Shown: in pieces, positions 18,176 to 26,899 of the stretch
Layout of the letters: every line of letters begins with the position of its first letter
Numbering within the stretch: the stretch's first letter is position 1
Assembly: GCF_013283745.1 (NCBI RefSeq)
Contig: NZ_JABSTZ010000002.1
Location: forward strand, 248,001-312,000
Length of the DNA: 64,000 nt
Direction of reading: 5' to 3'
Origin: Aeromicrobium stalagmiti
Lineage (GTDB): Bacteria; Actinomycetota; Actinomycetes; Propionibacteriales; Nocardioidaceae
The notes under the pieces: model-generated
The model's input: the letters and a program-made list of their open reading frames with translations, nothing else
What the model was told of the DNA's origin: nothing
Databases searched by the model: none
Program-made: the position numbers and the translations under genes

Positions 18176-20455
18176 GTGACCGACAACCCCGAGCTGGCCG
18201 CCCGTCGTGCACAGCGGGCCCTCGAGGCCGACCGTCGGCTGCGGCAGCTGTTCGCGGCCGCAGCACCCGACAGCGGCAGCGATCCTCGCGAGGGTCCGGG
18301 GATGGCGTTGGTCGCCGTCGGCGGCTACGGACGCTCCGAGCTGTCGCCGTTCAGCGACCTCGACGTCGTGCTGCTGCACGATCCCTCGATCGAGGAGTCC
18401 GTCGTCCGGGGTGTCGCCGAGGCGGTCTGGTACCCGCTCTGGGACGAGGGGGTCGCCCTCGACCACTCGGTCCGCGACACGATCCAGATGCGTGAGGCCG
18501 CGGCGACCGACCACCGGGCGGCGATGGGGATGCTCGACGCCCGCGCCGTCGCGGGCGACTCCGGGCTGGTCATGGCGCTGCGCTCGCAGGTGCTCGCCGA
18601 CTGGCGCCGTGACGCGCGGACCCGGGTCGCCGAGGTGCGCGAGGCGCGCCTGACGCGCATCGAGCGGTCCGGCTGGCTCGCCCACGCAGCGGTGCCCGAC
18701 CTGAAGGAGTCGGGCGGGGGACTGCGCGACAGCGTGACCCTCCGGGCCCTGGTGGCGACGTGGCTGATCGACGTGCCGCACGGCGAGTCCGAGGCGCTGA
18801 GGGGCGCGCTGCTCGACGTCCGGGACGCGCTGCACGAGACCGTCGGCCGCCGCGTCGAGCGGCTCGACGCCGAGGTCATCCCCGACGTCGCGCGTCACCT
18901 CGGCATGGGGGCCGAGGAGCTCGACCTGCACACGCGGCAGCTCGGCCGGCGCATCGCCCACCTCGCCTCGCTGGCCTGGCGCAAGGTCGACGACGCCCTC
19001 GCCCCGCCCCGCAAGGGCACGATCACCGCCACCGGCCCCAAGGTGCTCGTCATCGCCGACGGGGTCGGTGTGCTCGACGGCGAGGTCATCGTCACCAAGG
19101 ACGCCGATCCGGTGACCGATCCCGAGCTCGCGCTCCGTGCCGCGGCTGCGGCCGCCCGAGAGGGGCTGCCGCTCAGCCCCGGGTCGGCGGCGCGGCTCGC
19201 GCGGACGATGGGCGAGCTGCCCGACCCGTGGCCGCCCACGGCCCGGCGCCACCTCGTCGACCTGCTGACGGCGGGTTCGGGCCTCGTCCGGGTGTGGGAC
19301 GAGCTCGACTTCGCCGGTGTCGTCGACCGCCTGCTGCCGGAGTGGGGACCGATCCGGCTGCGTGGCTCGTCGTCGCCGGTGCACCGGTTCACGGTCGACC
19401 GTCACAGCCTCGAGACGTGCGTGCAGGCCGCAGCGGTCAAGCGCGACGTCGCCCGACCCGACCTGCTCGCCGTCGCGGCGCTGCTCCACGACATCGGCAA
19501 GGGAGTCGACGGCGACCACTCCGAGGTGGGGGAGCCGATGGCGACCCGCATCGCGACGCGGTGGGGCTTCGACGAGGCCGACGCCGTCGTCGTCGGACGG
19601 CTCGTCCGTTGGCACCTGCTGCTGCCGACCATCGCGACCCGGCGCGACATCGAGGACCCGTCGACGGCGGCCAACGTCGCCGAGATCGTCGAGACGGAGG
19701 ACTTCCTCGACCTGCTGGCCGCCCTCACGGCGTCCGACGCGCAGTCGACGAGCCCCGGCGCGTGGTCGACGTGGCGCAGGGGACTCATCGAGGGGCTGGT
19801 CGTCAAGGTGCGACGCGTGCTCGACGACTCGGTCAGGACGCCCGACGCCGACACCTACGAGGGCTGGCCCGTCCACGTGCCCATCCCCGACCGGGGCACG
19901 ACCGGTCCGGCCGACTTCACCCTCACGGTCGAGGGGCACCAAGGGGGATCGCTGCTGACGATCGTCACCGCCGACCGCCAGGGCGTCATGGCCGACCTCG
20001 CCGGGGGACTGGCATTGGCCGGCCTCGCGATCCGCTCTGCCCGCACCGTCACGCACGGCGACGTCGCGGTCTCGCTGTGGGAGGTGTCGCGCCCCGACGT
20101 CGACCCCGCACGGCTGTCGGACCGTCTGCGGCCCGCGATGGCCGGCGAGCTCGACCTCGCCGGACGGCTCGAGCTCGCCTCGATCGCCGACGCGGCCGAC
20201 GCGCGCGTACGCCTGCTCGGGCACGTCTCCGAGACGGCCACCGTGGTCGAGGTCAGGGCTCACGACCGCCGCGGTCTCGTGTGGACCGTGTGCGACCGGA
20301 TCGCCTCGCTCGGGCTCTCGATCCGCTCGGCGCACATGTCGACGTACGGCGACGAGGTCCGCGACGTCTTCTACGTCGTCGACGACCTGGGGCAGTCGCT
20401 CGACGAGGCCACCGCGACCGGCCTGCGCGACGCCCTGGCGACCGCCCTGGCCTGA
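18176..20455 (+). CDS. glnD: PII nucleotidyltransferase/deadenylylating enzyme
   Basis: This 759-residue GlnD has a nucleotidyltransferase domain with GGYGRSELSPFSDLD (residues 49-63, metal-binding Asp61 and Asp63), a central linker, an HD phosphohydrolase motif with His438-Asp439 (LLHDIGKG) and two C-terminal ACT domains (about 590-660 and 695-755) that sense glutamine. It modifies and demodifies GlnK at Tyr51. In actinobacteria the added group is AMP, known from relatives. No Shine-Dalgarno sequence is visible and the leaderless signal supports GTG 18176. It lies behind the glnK hairpin, so it may be less nitrogen-regulated than amtB-glnK. Confidence 0.95.
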   Translation: MTDNPELAARRAQRALEADRRLRQLFAAAAPDSGSDPREGPGMALVAVGGYGRSELSPFSDLDVVLLHDPSIEESVVRGVAEAVWYPLWDEGVALDHSVRDTIQMREAAATDHRAAMGMLDARAVAGDSGLVMALRSQVLADWRRDARTRVAEVREARLTRIERSGWLAHAAVPDLKESGGGLRDSVTLRALVATWLIDVPHGESEALRGALLDVRDALHETVGRRVERLDAEVIPDVARHLGMGAEELDLHTRQLGRRIAHLASLAWRKVDDALAPPRKGTITATGPKVLVIADGVGVLDGEVIVTKDADPVTDPELALRAAAAAAREGLPLSPGSAARLARTMGELPDPWPPTARRHLVDLLTAGSGLVRVWDELDFAGVVDRLLPEWGPIRLRGSSSPVHRFTVDRHSLETCVQAAAVKRDVARPDLLAVAALLHDIGKGVDGDHSEVGEPMATRIATRWGFDEADAVVVGRLVRWHLLLPTIATRRDIEDPSTAANVAEIVETEDFLDLLAALTASDAQSTSPGAWSTWRRGLIEGLVVKVRRVLDDSVRTPDADTYEGWPVHVPIPDRGTTGPADFTLTVEGHQGGSLLTIVTADRQGVMADLAGGLALAGLAIRSARTVTHGDVAVSLWEVSRPDVDPARLSDRLRPAMAGELDLAGRLELASIADAADARVRLLGHVSETATVVEVRAHDRRGLVWTVCDRIASLGLSIRSAHMSTYGDEVRDVFYVVDDLGQSLDEATATGLRDALATALA

Positions 20456-20498
20456 CCCGCTCGCAGGGCGTCCGGGCGAGGGTCCGAGGGCCCTCGGT

Positions 20499-20504
20499 TA
20501 GAGT
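20499..20504 (+). promoter_or_regulatory. ffh: -10 hexamer TAGAGT for ffh
   Basis: TAGAGT lies 42 nt before the ffh ATG. It directly follows the perfect palindrome CCGAGGGCCCTCGG (20484-20497), which may end glnD transcription or act as an operator. Confidence 0.45.
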
Positions 20505-20546
20505 TGATCAGACCCCCACCATCTTCCTGAGGACGACGACAGCCCC

Positions 20547-22082
20547 ATGTTCGACACCCTGCAAGATCGCCTGCAGTCAGCGTTCAAGAACCTGCGCGGC
20601 AAGGGTCGACTGTCACAGGCCGACATCGACACGGTCGCGCGCGAGATCCGGGTCGCCCTGCTCGACGCCGACGTCGCCGTGTCGGTCGTCCGCGAGTTCA
20701 TTGCGAACGTCAAGGAGCGCGCCCTCGGCGCCGAGGTGAGCCAGGCGCTCAACCCGGCCCAGCAGGTCATCAAGATCGTCAACGACGAGCTCGTGGCGAT
20801 CCTCGGCGGCGAGACGCGCCGCATCCGCTATGCCAAGAACCCGCCGACCGTCATCATGCTCGCGGGCCTGCAGGGTGCCGGCAAGACGACCCTCGCGGGC
20901 AAGCTGGGGCTCTGGCTCAAGGAGCAGGGCAAGTCGCCGATGCTCGTGGCCTGCGACCTGCAGCGCCCCAACGCCGTCACGCAGCTGCAGGTCGTCGGTG
21001 AGCAGGCCGGCGTCTCGGTCTTCGCCCCCGAGCCCGGCAACGGTGTCGGCGACCCCGTGCAGGTCGCCACCGCCGGTCTCGCCGAGGCCCGTCGCACGCT
21101 GCACGACGTCGTCATCGTCGACACCGCCGGACGTCTCGGCATCGACGCCGAGCTCATGCAGCAGGCCGCCGACATCCGAGCGGCCGTCGACCCCGACGAG
21201 GTCCTGTTCGTCATCGACGCGATGATCGGCCAGGACGCGGTCGTCACCGCCGAGGCGTTCCTCGAGGGCGTCGACTTCACCGGTGTCGTCCTCACCAAGC
21301 TCGACGGCGACGCCCGCGGAGGTGCCGCGCTCTCGGTGCGCTCCATCACCGGACGCCCGATCATGTTCGCCTCGACCGGTGAGAAGCTCACCGACTTCGA
21401 TGCGTTCCACCCCGACCGCATGGCCGGCCGCATCCTCGACATGGGCGACATGCTCACCCTGATCGAGCAGGCCGAGAAGGCGTTCGACGCCGACCAGGCC
21501 GCCAAGGACGCCGAGCGGATGATGGGCGGCTCGTTCACGATGGACGACCTGCTCAAGCAGCTCGAGGGCATCGCCAAGCTCGGCTCGATGTCGAAGGTCA
21601 TGGGCATGATCCCGGGCATGGGGCAGTACAAGGAGCAGATCAACAACTTCGACGAGCGCCAGTTCGACAAGATCAAGGCCGTCATCAAGTCGATGACGCC
21701 GGCCGAGCGCGACAACCCCAAGATCATCGACGGGTCGCGCCGCCTCAGGATCTCGAAGGGATCCGGCACCGAGGTCAAGGACGTCAACGGCCTGGTCGAC
21801 CAGTTCTTCGCGATGCAGAAGATGATGCAGCAGATGGCCAAGGGCGGCGGGATGCCCGGCATGCCTGGCATTCCCGGCATGCCGGGGGTCGGCAAGCGGG
21901 CGGGCGCCAAGCAGAAGCCCCAGCAGAAGAAGAAGGGCAAGCGCGTCTCCGGCAACCCGGCCAAGCGGGCCGCCGAGGCATCGGGAGCGGCGCCCCAGAG
22001 TGACGGCGCAGGAGCGTTCGGCTTCCCCGCCCAGGGCGATCAGCCGTTCGAGCTGCCCAAGGAGCTCAAGGACCTGTTGTAG
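20547..22082 (+). CDS. ffh: Signal recognition particle protein Ffh
   Basis: This 511-residue protein has the N and G domains (GLQGAGKT at 107-114, DLQRPNA, DTAGR, TKLDGDARGG) and a methionine-rich M domain that binds 4.5S RNA and signal sequences. The M domain is followed by a short Gly-Met-Pro tract of GMPGMPGIPGMPG type (about residues 435-450) and a basic, alanine-rich tail, which makes it longer than E. coli Ffh (453 residues). It acts with FtsY in co-translational membrane targeting. A GAGGA element is rather far (about 14 nt) from the ATG, so translation initiation may be modest. Confidence 0.97.
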   Translation: MFDTLQDRLQSAFKNLRGKGRLSQADIDTVAREIRVALLDADVAVSVVREFIANVKERALGAEVSQALNPAQQVIKIVNDELVAILGGETRRIRYAKNPPTVIMLAGLQGAGKTTLAGKLGLWLKEQGKSPMLVACDLQRPNAVTQLQVVGEQAGVSVFAPEPGNGVGDPVQVATAGLAEARRTLHDVVIVDTAGRLGIDAELMQQAADIRAAVDPDEVLFVIDAMIGQDAVVTAEAFLEGVDFTGVVLTKLDGDARGGAALSVRSITGRPIMFASTGEKLTDFDAFHPDRMAGRILDMGDMLTLIEQAEKAFDADQAAKDAERMMGGSFTMDDLLKQLEGIAKLGSMSKVMGMIPGMGQYKEQINNFDERQFDKIKAVIKSMTPAERDNPKIIDGSRRLRISKGSGTEVKDVNGLVDQFFAMQKMMQQMAKGGGMPGMPGIPGMPGVGKRAGAKQKPQQKKKGKRVSGNPAKRAAEASGAAPQSDGAGAFGFPAQGDQPFELPKELKDLL

Positions 22083-22138
22083 GCCGTCGGTCCGGCGAGG
22101 GGCTCTGACCCCGCCTGCCGCACCAGGCCATGCGGGCA

Positions 22139-22144
22139 TAGTGT
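22139..22144 (+). promoter_or_regulatory. -10 hexamer TAGTGT for gluconokinase (leaderless)
   Basis: TAGTGT-n6-ATG at 22151 with no Shine-Dalgarno sequence, marking the start of the gluconate unit. Confidence 0.6.
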
Positions 22145-22150
22145 CGACGC

Positions 22151-22666
22151 ATGGGCGCAACACCGCTGGTCGTGGTCATGGGCATCTCCGGAGTCGGGAA
22201 GTCCTCCGTGGGGCACGAGCTGGCTGACCGGTTCGGGGTCGACTACGCGGACGGCGACGACTTCCACTCCGAGGCCAACATCGCCAAGATGTCGGCCGGC
22301 ACGCCACTGACCGACGACGACCGCTGGCCCTGGCTCACGGAGATCGGGAAGTGGCTGGCACTCCACGGGGCCGACGGTGGGGTCATCAGCTGCTCCGCGC
22401 TGCGCCGCGCCTACCGTGACGTCCTGGTCGACGCCGCACCGCGGGTGATGTTCCTGCACCTGACAGGCGACCACGACCTGATCAAGACGCGCATGGAGCA
22501 CCGCGACCACTTCATGCCGCCCTCGCTGCTCGAGTCGCAGGAGAAGACGCTCGAGCCGCTGCAGGACGACGAACGGGGCTGGGCGTTCGACATCGAGCCG
22601 ACCCCGGCCGAGATCGTCGACGCGTTCATCGCCCGGTCCGAGCTGACCGAGGGGGGAGCGGCATGA
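22151..22666 (+). CDS. gntK: Gluconokinase
   Basis: This 171-residue P-loop kinase phosphorylates D-gluconate to 6-phosphogluconate, feeding the pentose phosphate or Entner-Doudoroff route. The P-loop GISGVGKSS is at residues 11-19, followed by the family motif YADGDDFHSEANIAKM and the substrate-region sequence CSALRRAYRD. Length is normal. The following transporter gene overlaps its stop (ATGA). No GntR regulator gene lies in the neighbourhood. Confidence 0.93.
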   Translation: MGATPLVVVMGISGVGKSSVGHELADRFGVDYADGDDFHSEANIAKMSAGTPLTDDDRWPWLTEIGKWLALHGADGGVISCSALRRAYRDVLVDAAPRVMFLHLTGDHDLIKTRMEHRDHFMPPSLLESQEKTLEPLQDDERGWAFDIEPTPAEIVDAFIARSELTEGGAA

Positions 22667-24045
22667 CGCTCACGTCGCTCGTCACGGCCACGCCCGAGCC
22701 CGTCGCGGCCGTCGCCGGCACCGGGCAGCTCATCACCGCCGCGTTGGTCGGCATCGCCGTCCTGGTCGTCGCGATCACGTTCTTCAAGCTGCACCCGTTC
22801 CTCGCGCTGATCCTCGGCTCGCTGACGGTCGGCGCGATCGCCGGCCGCGCGATGCTCGACGTCGTCGGGAGCTTCAGCACCGGGGTCGGTGACACCGTCT
22901 CCGGTGTCGGCGTCCTGATCGCGCTGGGGGCGATGTTCGGCAAGCTGCTGGCCGACTCGGGCGGCGCCGACCAGATCGTCGACACCATCGTCGGGCGGTC
23001 CAGCCCGCGGATGCTGCCGTGGTCGATGGCCGCGATCGGCGCGATCATCGGCCTGCCGATGTTCTTCGAGATCGGTCTGGTCCTGCTGATGCCGGTCATC
23101 TTCCTGGTGGCCAAGCGCGCCGAGCGGTCGATCATCTCGCTCGGCATCCCCGCCCTCGCCGGTCTGTCGGCGATGCACGGCTTCGTGCCGCCGCACCCGG
23201 GTCCGCTCGCGGCGATCGACGCCGTCGACGCCAACCTGGGCCTCACGCTCGGCCTCGGCGTCGTCGTCGCGATCCCGACGATCGTGGTCGCTGGTCCGGT
23301 GTTCGCACGGTTCGCCGACCGGTGGGTCCCGGTGCCGGCCGGCGACCTGTTCGATGCGACGCCCGACAAGCGCGAGCGACGTCCGACGTTCGCCGTCACC
23401 CTGGCCACGGTGCTCCTGCCCGTCGTGCTGATGATGGGCAAGGCGTTCGGCGACATCCTCGTCGACGACGGCACGACGCTGCGCAGCATCCTCGACTTCA
23501 TCGGTGAGCCCTTCGTGGCGCTGCTCATCGCGGTGATCGTCGCGATCTTCACCTTCGGCACCTCGACCGGCATGTCCAGGGACGACGTGTCCGACGTGCT
23601 CAGCAGCGCCCTGCCGCCCATCGCCGGCATCATCTTGATCGTTGGCGCCGGTGGCGGTTTCAAGCAGACCCTGGTCGACACGGGCATCGCGGAGGTCGTG
23701 TCCGACTTCGTGCGCGACAGCAACGTGTCGGTGCTCCTGATCGCCTGGCTGGTCGCGGTGCTGATCCGCGTCGCCACGGGGTCGGCGACGGTGGCCACGA
23801 TCACGGCGGCCGGCATCATGGCGCCGATCGCCAACGACCTGGCCGGCGGCGAGGTGTCGCTGCTGGTGCTGGCGATCGGAGCGGGCTCGGTGTTCTTCTC
23901 CCACGTCAACGACGCCGGCTTCTGGCTGGTCAAGGAGTACTTCGGCCTGAGCGTGGGCCAGACCCTCAAGAGCTGGTCGATCATGGAGACCGTGCTCTCG
24001 GTCATGGGGCTCGTGGTGGTGCTCGGCCTCGACGTGGTCGTCTGA
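22663..24045 (+). CDS. Gluconate:H+ symporter (GntP family)
   Basis: This 460-residue, strongly hydrophobic protein of the GntP/GntT family has about 12-14 membrane segments. Motifs include the HPFLALILGSL stretch, FVPPHPGP and the C-terminal SHVNDAGFWLVKEYFGL, all typical of gluconate permeases. It imports gluconate with protons for the overlapping kinase gene. Members also transport related sugar acids, so strict gluconate specificity is inference from gntK. Confidence 0.92.
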   Translation: MTLTSLVTATPEPVAAVAGTGQLITAALVGIAVLVVAITFFKLHPFLALILGSLTVGAIAGRAMLDVVGSFSTGVGDTVSGVGVLIALGAMFGKLLADSGGADQIVDTIVGRSSPRMLPWSMAAIGAIIGLPMFFEIGLVLLMPVIFLVAKRAERSIISLGIPALAGLSAMHGFVPPHPGPLAAIDAVDANLGLTLGLGVVVAIPTIVVAGPVFARFADRWVPVPAGDLFDATPDKRERRPTFAVTLATVLLPVVLMMGKAFGDILVDDGTTLRSILDFIGEPFVALLIAVIVAIFTFGTSTGMSRDDVSDVLSSALPPIAGIILIVGAGGGFKQTLVDTGIAEVVSDFVRDSNVSVLLIAWLVAVLIRVATGSATVATITAAGIMAPIANDLAGGEVSLLVLAIGAGSVFFSHVNDAGFWLVKEYFGLSVGQTLKSWSIMETVLSVMGLVVVLGLDVVV

Positions 24046-24050
24046 CGCGA

Positions 24051-24082
24051 CCGGCGCGCGACCCCGCAGGATCGCGCACCGG
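24051..24082. terminator. Hairpin between convergent gntP and polyesterase genes
   Basis: A 14-bp stem (24051-24064 with 24069-24082, two C-A mismatches) and a 4-nt loop sit midway between two convergent stops. It probably terminates both. Confidence 0.6.
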
Positions 24083-24091
24083 CCCAGCCCG

Positions 24092-24955
24092 TCAGTCGAT
24101 CCGGTAGTCCGACACTGCGGACGTGACACCGGTCGACGGACCCGGCGTCAGGAACTGCTCGTAGCGGCTGTCGTCGTCGACGTACCGCTTGAGCCACGAC
24201 ACGGTGTACTTCGCGATCGTCGTGTTGGAGCTGTTGGGCGCGAAGTGGCTCGCGCCCCGCAGCTCGAGATATGCCTTGCGCTCGGCAGAGCTGAGCGAGC
24301 CGTAGAACGGGACCGAGTGCGTGCCGACCGGGGCCACGGTGTCGTCCTGCGCTCCGACCACGAGCGTCGCGGCCTCGACCTCGGGCCACGTCTTGTCGGT
24401 GTTCCAGCCCGTCAGCGGCACCGCAGCCTCGAGGGAGCGGCGCGTCTTGGCCGCCTCGAGGGTCCCTCCGCCGCCCATCGAGTGGCCGACGACGGCCTGA
24501 CGTGACGGATCGATGCGCGAGCCGACGGTGCTGTCGCCGATCGCCTGGTCGAGCGCGGCGAGCAGCTGGGTGCCGCGTGCGGCCGGCTGGTCGTAGACCG
24601 TGGTGGTGTTGAACGTGATCACCACGAAGCCGAACGAGGCGAGACGCGAGCCCAGCCACGAGATCGACGACTCGTACGCCGTGAAGCCCGGCGCGATCGC
24701 GACGACGCCGAACGTCCCGTCGGCGGTGGAGGTCGGGTAGTGGATCGTTCCCGATCCGAACCCGCGGGTCGAGAGGTCTGACAGTGCCTTGGTGCTCACG
24801 GCGTACGGGCCCCGTGTCGCCTCGATGCTCGACGACGTCGGTGCGGGGCCGCGCTCGTACGGGTTGTCGGCCGCGACGACCGGCGACGCGCCCAGGGACC
24901 CGACGGTGAGGGCCGAGGCGAGCAGGGCTCCGGCGAGTGATCTCTTCAGCTGCAT
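24092..24955 (-). CDS. Secreted cutinase/PET-hydrolase-like polyesterase
   Basis: This 287-residue alpha/beta hydrolase has a Sec signal peptide (KRSLAGALLASALTVGSLGA, cleavage probably near AAD). The mature start NPYERGPAPT and the body follow the Thermobifida cutinase/type I PET-hydrolase pattern. The triad is Ser159 (GHSMGG), Asp205 (GAQDDTVAP) and His237 (GASHFAPN), with spacings of 46 and 32 residues identical to those I recall for TfCut2. Met160 and Trp184 (LTGW) match oxyanion-hole and subsite positions. Two differences stand out: the oxyanion Tyr is Phe89 (PGFTA), and the C-terminal disulfide cysteines are missing (FLTPGP, ending DYRID). AAGGAA precedes the ATG at 24955. Likely natural substrates are cutin, polyesters or lipids. 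Confidence 0.88.
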   Translation of the reverse strand: MQLKRSLAGALLASALTVGSLGASPVVAADNPYERGPAPTSSSIEATRGPYAVSTKALSDLSTRGFGSGTIHYPTSTADGTFGVVAIAPGFTAYESSISWLGSRLASFGFVVITFNTTTVYDQPAARGTQLLAALDQAIGDSTVGSRIDPSRQAVVGHSMGGGGTLEAAKTRRSLEAAVPLTGWNTDKTWPEVEAATLVVGAQDDTVAPVGTHSVPFYGSLSSAERKAYLELRGASHFAPNSSNTTIAKYTVSWLKRYVDDDSRYEQFLTPGPSTGVTSAVSDYRID

Positions 24956-25060
24956 GGTGCTCGTTCCTTCCAGGAAGTGCGCCGGTCGTCTGGGACGAGC
25001 GGTGTCGCGTGTCACGCGACGGCGGAACATCCCCCCGATGTGACTGGGCGCACATAATTG

Positions 25061-25077
25061 ATGCACTCACTGTGCAT
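25061..25077. promoter_or_regulatory. Operator-like palindrome ATGCAC-TCACT-GTGCAT
   Basis: This perfect 6-bp-arm palindrome with a 5-nt spacer lies in an AT-rich patch about 105 bp upstream of the polyesterase start. On the minus strand a TTATGT/AATTAT -10-like sequence follows it, so a bound regulator would sit over the promoter. The rest of the 24956-25162 gap shows only the leaderless signal of the ABC gene. Confidence 0.5.
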
Positions 25078-25150
25078 AAAGTTTCGAGTCGTGTCAATGG
25101 TGCGGCGGTTGACAGCGCGGCGCTCGAGACGGGCTGTCGGCGCGCAGGGA

Positions 25151-25156
25151 TAGCCT
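25151..25156 (+). promoter_or_regulatory. -10 hexamer TAGCCT for the ABC exporter (leaderless)
   Basis: TAGCCT-n6-ATG at 25163, with no Shine-Dalgarno sequence. Confidence 0.6.
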
Positions 25157-25162
25157 GAGGCC

Positions 25163-26899
25163 ATGCTGCTGCCGCTGTTGAGGACCTACCTCGCGCCCTA
25201 CAAGCGGCCCATCGCGATCGTGCTGTTCTTCCAGCTCGTCCAGACGCTGGCCAACCTCTACCTCCCGGGGCTCAACGCCGACATCATCGACCGGGGGGTC
25301 GTGCTCGGCGACACGGGCTTCATCGTGCGCACCGGCGTCATCATGCTGCTGATCACGATCCTGCAGGTCGTGTGCACGGTCGTCGCGGTCTACTACGGCG
25401 CCCGCACCGCGATGGCGCTCGGCCGTGACCTGCGCGGCGCCGTGTTCGGCACGGTCGAGACGTTCGCCGCGCGCGAGATGGCCGAGCTCGGGGCCCCGAC
25501 GCTCATCACGCGATCGACCAACGACGTGCAGCAGGTCCAGCTCATCGTCTTCATGGCGCTGACGCTGCTCGTGACGGCACCCATCATGTGCTTCGGCGGC
25601 ATCTTCATGGCGCTGCGGCAGGACGTCGAGCTGTCGGGTCTGCTCCTGCTGGTCATCCCGGCACTCGTCATCTGCATCGGCCTGGTCATCCGCCAGATGC
25701 GTCCGCTGTTCCGTCTGCTGCAGGTCAAGATCGACACGATCAACGGCGTGATGCGCGAGCAGATCATGGGCATCCGGGTCATCCGGGCCTTCGTCAAGGA
25801 GGACTACGAGGCCGAGCGCTTCGGTGACGCCAACCGCGACAACATGGAGGTCGCGATCGCCGTCGGCCGCCTGATGGCGATGATGTTCCCGATCGTCATG
25901 CTCATCATGAACGTGTCGGTGGTGCTCGCGACGTGGTTCGGCGGCTACCGCATCAGCAGCGGCGACCTCGACGTCGGCACGCTCACGGCGTTCCAGAACT
26001 ACCTGGTGCAGATCCTCATGTCGGTCATGATGGCGACCTTCATGCTGATGCTCTGGCCGCGTGCCGAGGTGTCGGCCGAGCGCATCACCGAGGTGCTCGA
26101 CACCGTTCCCAGCGTGCAGGCGCCGGACGACGCGGTGCCCGTGACGCTCTCGCACGGACGCATCGACGTCCGCGGTGCGTCGTTCGCCTTCCCCGGTGCC
26201 GAGCAGGACGTCCTGCACGAGATCGACCTGGTGGCCCGCCCCGGCGAGACGACGGCGATCATCGGGTCGACCGGCAGCGGCAAGTCGACGCTGCTGGGCC
26301 TGATCCCGCGGCTGTTCGACGCCACCGGCGGCAGCGTCGAGATCGACGGCCACGACGTCCGCACGCTGCACCCCGAGGACGTCTGGGCCGCGATCGGTCT
26401 CGTCTCGCAGCGTCCGTTCCTGTTCTTGGGCACGGTGGGCTCCAACCTGCGCTACGGCCGTCCCGACGCGACCGACGCCGAGGTGTGGCAGGCGCTCGAG
26501 ATCGCCCAGGCCACCGACTTCGTGACCAAGATGCCCGCGCAGCTCGACGCCCCGGTCTCCCAAGGCGGCACCAACGTGTCGGGCGGGCAGCGACAGCGCC
26601 TCGCGATCGCGCGCGCGATCATCAAGCGGCCTGCGATCTACCTGTTCGACGACTCGTTCTCGGCCCTCGACTACGGCACCGACGCCGCCCTGCGCGCGGC
26701 CCTGCGCCCGGTCACCGCCGGCGCCGCCGTCGTCATCGTGGCGCAGCGGGTCTCCACGATCCGGGGATCCGATCGCATCGTCGTGCTCGACGAGGGCAGG
26801 GTCGTCGGCACCGGCACGCACGCAGAGCTGATGGACGGCTGCGAGGTCTATCGCCAGATCGTCCTGTCGCAGCTGACCCTCGAGGAGGCGACCCGATGA
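25163..26899 (+). CDS. ABC exporter half-transporter with degenerate ATPase site (subunit A)
   Basis: This 578-residue half-transporter has six membrane helices (about 1-300) and a nucleotide-binding domain. Walker A GSTGSGKS is at 368-375, signature VSGGQRQR, and Walker B IYLFDDSFSALD. The residue after the Walker B aspartate is Asp497 where the catalytic Glu is expected. This is the mark of the degenerate half in heterodimeric multidrug-type exporters such as BmrC/BmrD and TM287/TM288. The next gene overlaps by 4 bp and has the canonical site. Substrate is unknown; lipids, drugs or peptides are typical. Confidence 0.93.
   Translation: MLLPLLRTYLAPYKRPIAIVLFFQLVQTLANLYLPGLNADIIDRGVVLGDTGFIVRTGVIMLLITILQVVCTVVAVYYGARTAMALGRDLRGAVFGTVETFAAREMAELGAPTLITRSTNDVQQVQLIVFMALTLLVTAPIMCFGGIFMALRQDVELSGLLLLVIPALVICIGLVIRQMRPLFRLLQVKIDTINGVMREQIMGIRVIRAFVKEDYEAERFGDANRDNMEVAIAVGRLMAMMFPIVMLIMNVSVVLATWFGGYRISSGDLDVGTLTAFQNYLVQILMSVMMATFMLMLWPRAEVSAERITEVLDTVPSVQAPDDAVPVTLSHGRIDVRGASFAFPGAEQDVLHEIDLVARPGETTAIIGSTGSGKSTLLGLIPRLFDATGGSVEIDGHDVRTLHPEDVWAAIGLVSQRPFLFLGTVGSNLRYGRPDATDAEVWQALEIAQATDFVTKMPAQLDAPVSQGGTNVSGGQRQRLAIARAIIKRPAIYLFDDSFSALDYGTDAALRAALRPVTAGAAVVIVAQRVSTIRGSDRIVVLDEGRVVGTGTHAELMDGCEVYRQIVLSQLTLEEATR

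Noticed and set aside
20484..20497. Palindrome CCGAGGGCCCTCGG as a definite regulator site
   Set aside because: It is a perfect palindrome, but in a high-GC genome and next to a promoter it cannot be told from a weak terminator, so it is mentioned only with the ffh promoter.
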